Position numbers and translations under genes: made by a program. Below, in pieces: positions 5,131-5,799 of a stretch of DNA of 5,799 bases; within the stretch, counting starts at the first letter, position 1; each line of letters opens with the position of its first letter. The DNA lies in NCBI GenBank assembly GCA_004524515.1, contig SDNV01000157.1:1-5799 (forward strand), in the 5' to 3' direction. The notes beneath the pieces are model-generated. The model made no database searches. It was not told the DNA's origin and saw only the letters and a list, made by a program, of their open reading frames with translations. Source of the DNA: Promethearchaeota archaeon (lineage in GTDB: Archaea > Asgardarchaeota > Lokiarchaeia > Sigynarchaeales > SOKP01).

Positions 5131-5799
5131 ATGAAACATAAAAAACTTACATTTAGTATAGTCGTTTTAGTACTTCTTGGGCTTGGAGGTTCATTTGGGT
5201 TCTTTTCACCAGCAATAAATACAGAAAATGAGAATAATGCAGCACCTAAAGCAAGCGAAGGAGAAATTACAATTGTCACACCAGAAAATAAAACCTATAC
5301 AGAGCCGATGAGTGGTTATTATCCCGCAACATATGGATTTGATAACGATCTTGATGGAACAAAACCTCAAGACTGGGTGTCCAATCCAGGAGCAGATATT
5401 CAAGTAATTTCAGAAATTGATTCTCATAAAAATGTTGTGGAAATTTTAGATAATGTTGCGACTTCTGGGTGGCCAGGTATTATACAATATTCAGAATTTC
5501 CTAGAACTCATGGTACAATTGAGTTTTGGGTGAGATTTAATAGTACTTCTGAATATCTACAATTTGCTAGTAGAGATACTATTAATAACGAAGTTCTATT
5601 GAGAGTTAGCGTAGAAGCAGGAAAATGGAGATACCGAAATATTGCTGGTACGCTCCTTATAATTCCTAATGTAAAAGATCCGGTTATTAATACTTGGACA
5701 CATATCAAGATTGATTTTCGCTGTAATAGCGCCCCCTCATATTTGGGATTAGGGAATGATAGATTTGTAATAACAATTGATGGAATAAGTTCAGGCGAA
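5131..5799 (+). CDS. Secreted protein with LamG/concanavalin-like domain (partial at 3' end)
   Basis: The frame from ATG 5131 is open to the last base of the window (223 codons), so the gene continues outside. Residues 1-28 form a signal sequence: basic start (MKHKK), hydrophobic core (FSIVVLVLLGLGGSFGFF) and an SPA segment where cleavage is likely. A polar linker follows, then about 45-223 looks like a concanavalin/LamG-type jelly roll: ATYGFDNDLDG, DSHKNVVEILDN, HGTIEFWVRFN (the typical G-T-I-E-F-W-V strand), VEAGKWRYRNI, NTWTHIKIDF (the T-W-x-H-I/V strand) and the beginning of ITIDGISSGE. Such domains usually bind glycans or cell-surface partners. The protein is probably exported or surface-displayed, like the kelch protein to the left. 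An AGG at 5118-5120 is a weak, distant Shine-Dalgarno. Whether it ends in a membrane anchor cannot be seen. Confidence 0.85.
   Translation, partial: MKHKKLTFSIVVLVLLGLGGSFGFFSPAINTENENNAAPKASEGEITIVTPENKTYTEPMSGYYPATYGFDNDLDGTKPQDWVSNPGADIQVISEIDSHKNVVEILDNVATSGWPGIIQYSEFPRTHGTIEFWVRFNSTSEYLQFASRDTINNEVLLRVSVEAGKWRYRNIAGTLLIIPNVKDPVINTWTHIKIDFRCNSAPSYLGLGNDRFVITIDGISSGE

Noticed and set aside
5206..5708. Two minus-strand ORFs (5206-5403 and 5508-5708)
   Set aside because: Both are shadows of the plus-strand secreted LamG-like gene, whose signal sequence and beta-strand motifs are convincing.
1..5799. CRISPR array, tRNA, rRNA or insertion sequence
   Set aside because: I saw no regularly spaced direct repeats, no tRNA-like cloverleaf, no rRNA segments, and no transposase or terminal inverted repeats flanking the uvrA junction.

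Overview
The window is AT-rich DNA, most likely from an archaeon and plausibly an Asgard (Lokiarchaeia-like) lineage. The archaeal call rests on TATA-box-like promoters about 25-35 bp before start codons, T-rich tracts instead of hairpin terminators after genes, an archaeal-type single winged-helix regulator, and GTG/TTG starts. The Asgard suggestion is an inference from protein style: a kelch-repeat ectodomain with one C-terminal membrane anchor, and a secreted protein with a LamG-like fold. No rRNA or ribosomal gene is present to settle taxonomy.

Layout: (1) 1-582, plus strand: the C-terminal third of UvrB, cut by the window edge. (2) 590-1765, minus strand: a six-repeat kelch protein with signal sequence and C-terminal anchor, convergent with uvrB across 7 bp. 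(3) 1766-1966: a divergent control region with a strong TATA box and two matching 13-bp inverted repeats exactly 21 bp apart. (4) 1967-2949: a probable two-gene operon of a winged-helix regulator and a four-helix membrane protein. (5) 2985-3497: a YfcE/MJ0936-type metallophosphoesterase, 35 bp further on and possibly in the same transcript. (6) 3498-4360: a gene graveyard. The first 38 codons of uvrA, through the Walker A motif, are joined abruptly to an unrelated decayed reading frame with two in-frame stops. (7) 4395-5030: an unrecognised basic protein containing an internal duplication of about 55 residues. (8) 5131-5799: a secreted LamG/concanavalin-like protein running off the right edge; it is open to the window end.

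Functionally, the left edge belongs to nucleotide excision repair and the uvrA relic hints that this was once a larger uvr neighbourhood. The kelch and LamG-like proteins would work at the cell surface. The twin inverted repeats sit where an archaeal repressor would block initiation, so autoregulation of the regulator/membrane-protein operon is the simplest reading. The most noteworthy items are the twin operator, the uvrA truncation junction with the decayed frame behind it, and the internally duplicated protein.
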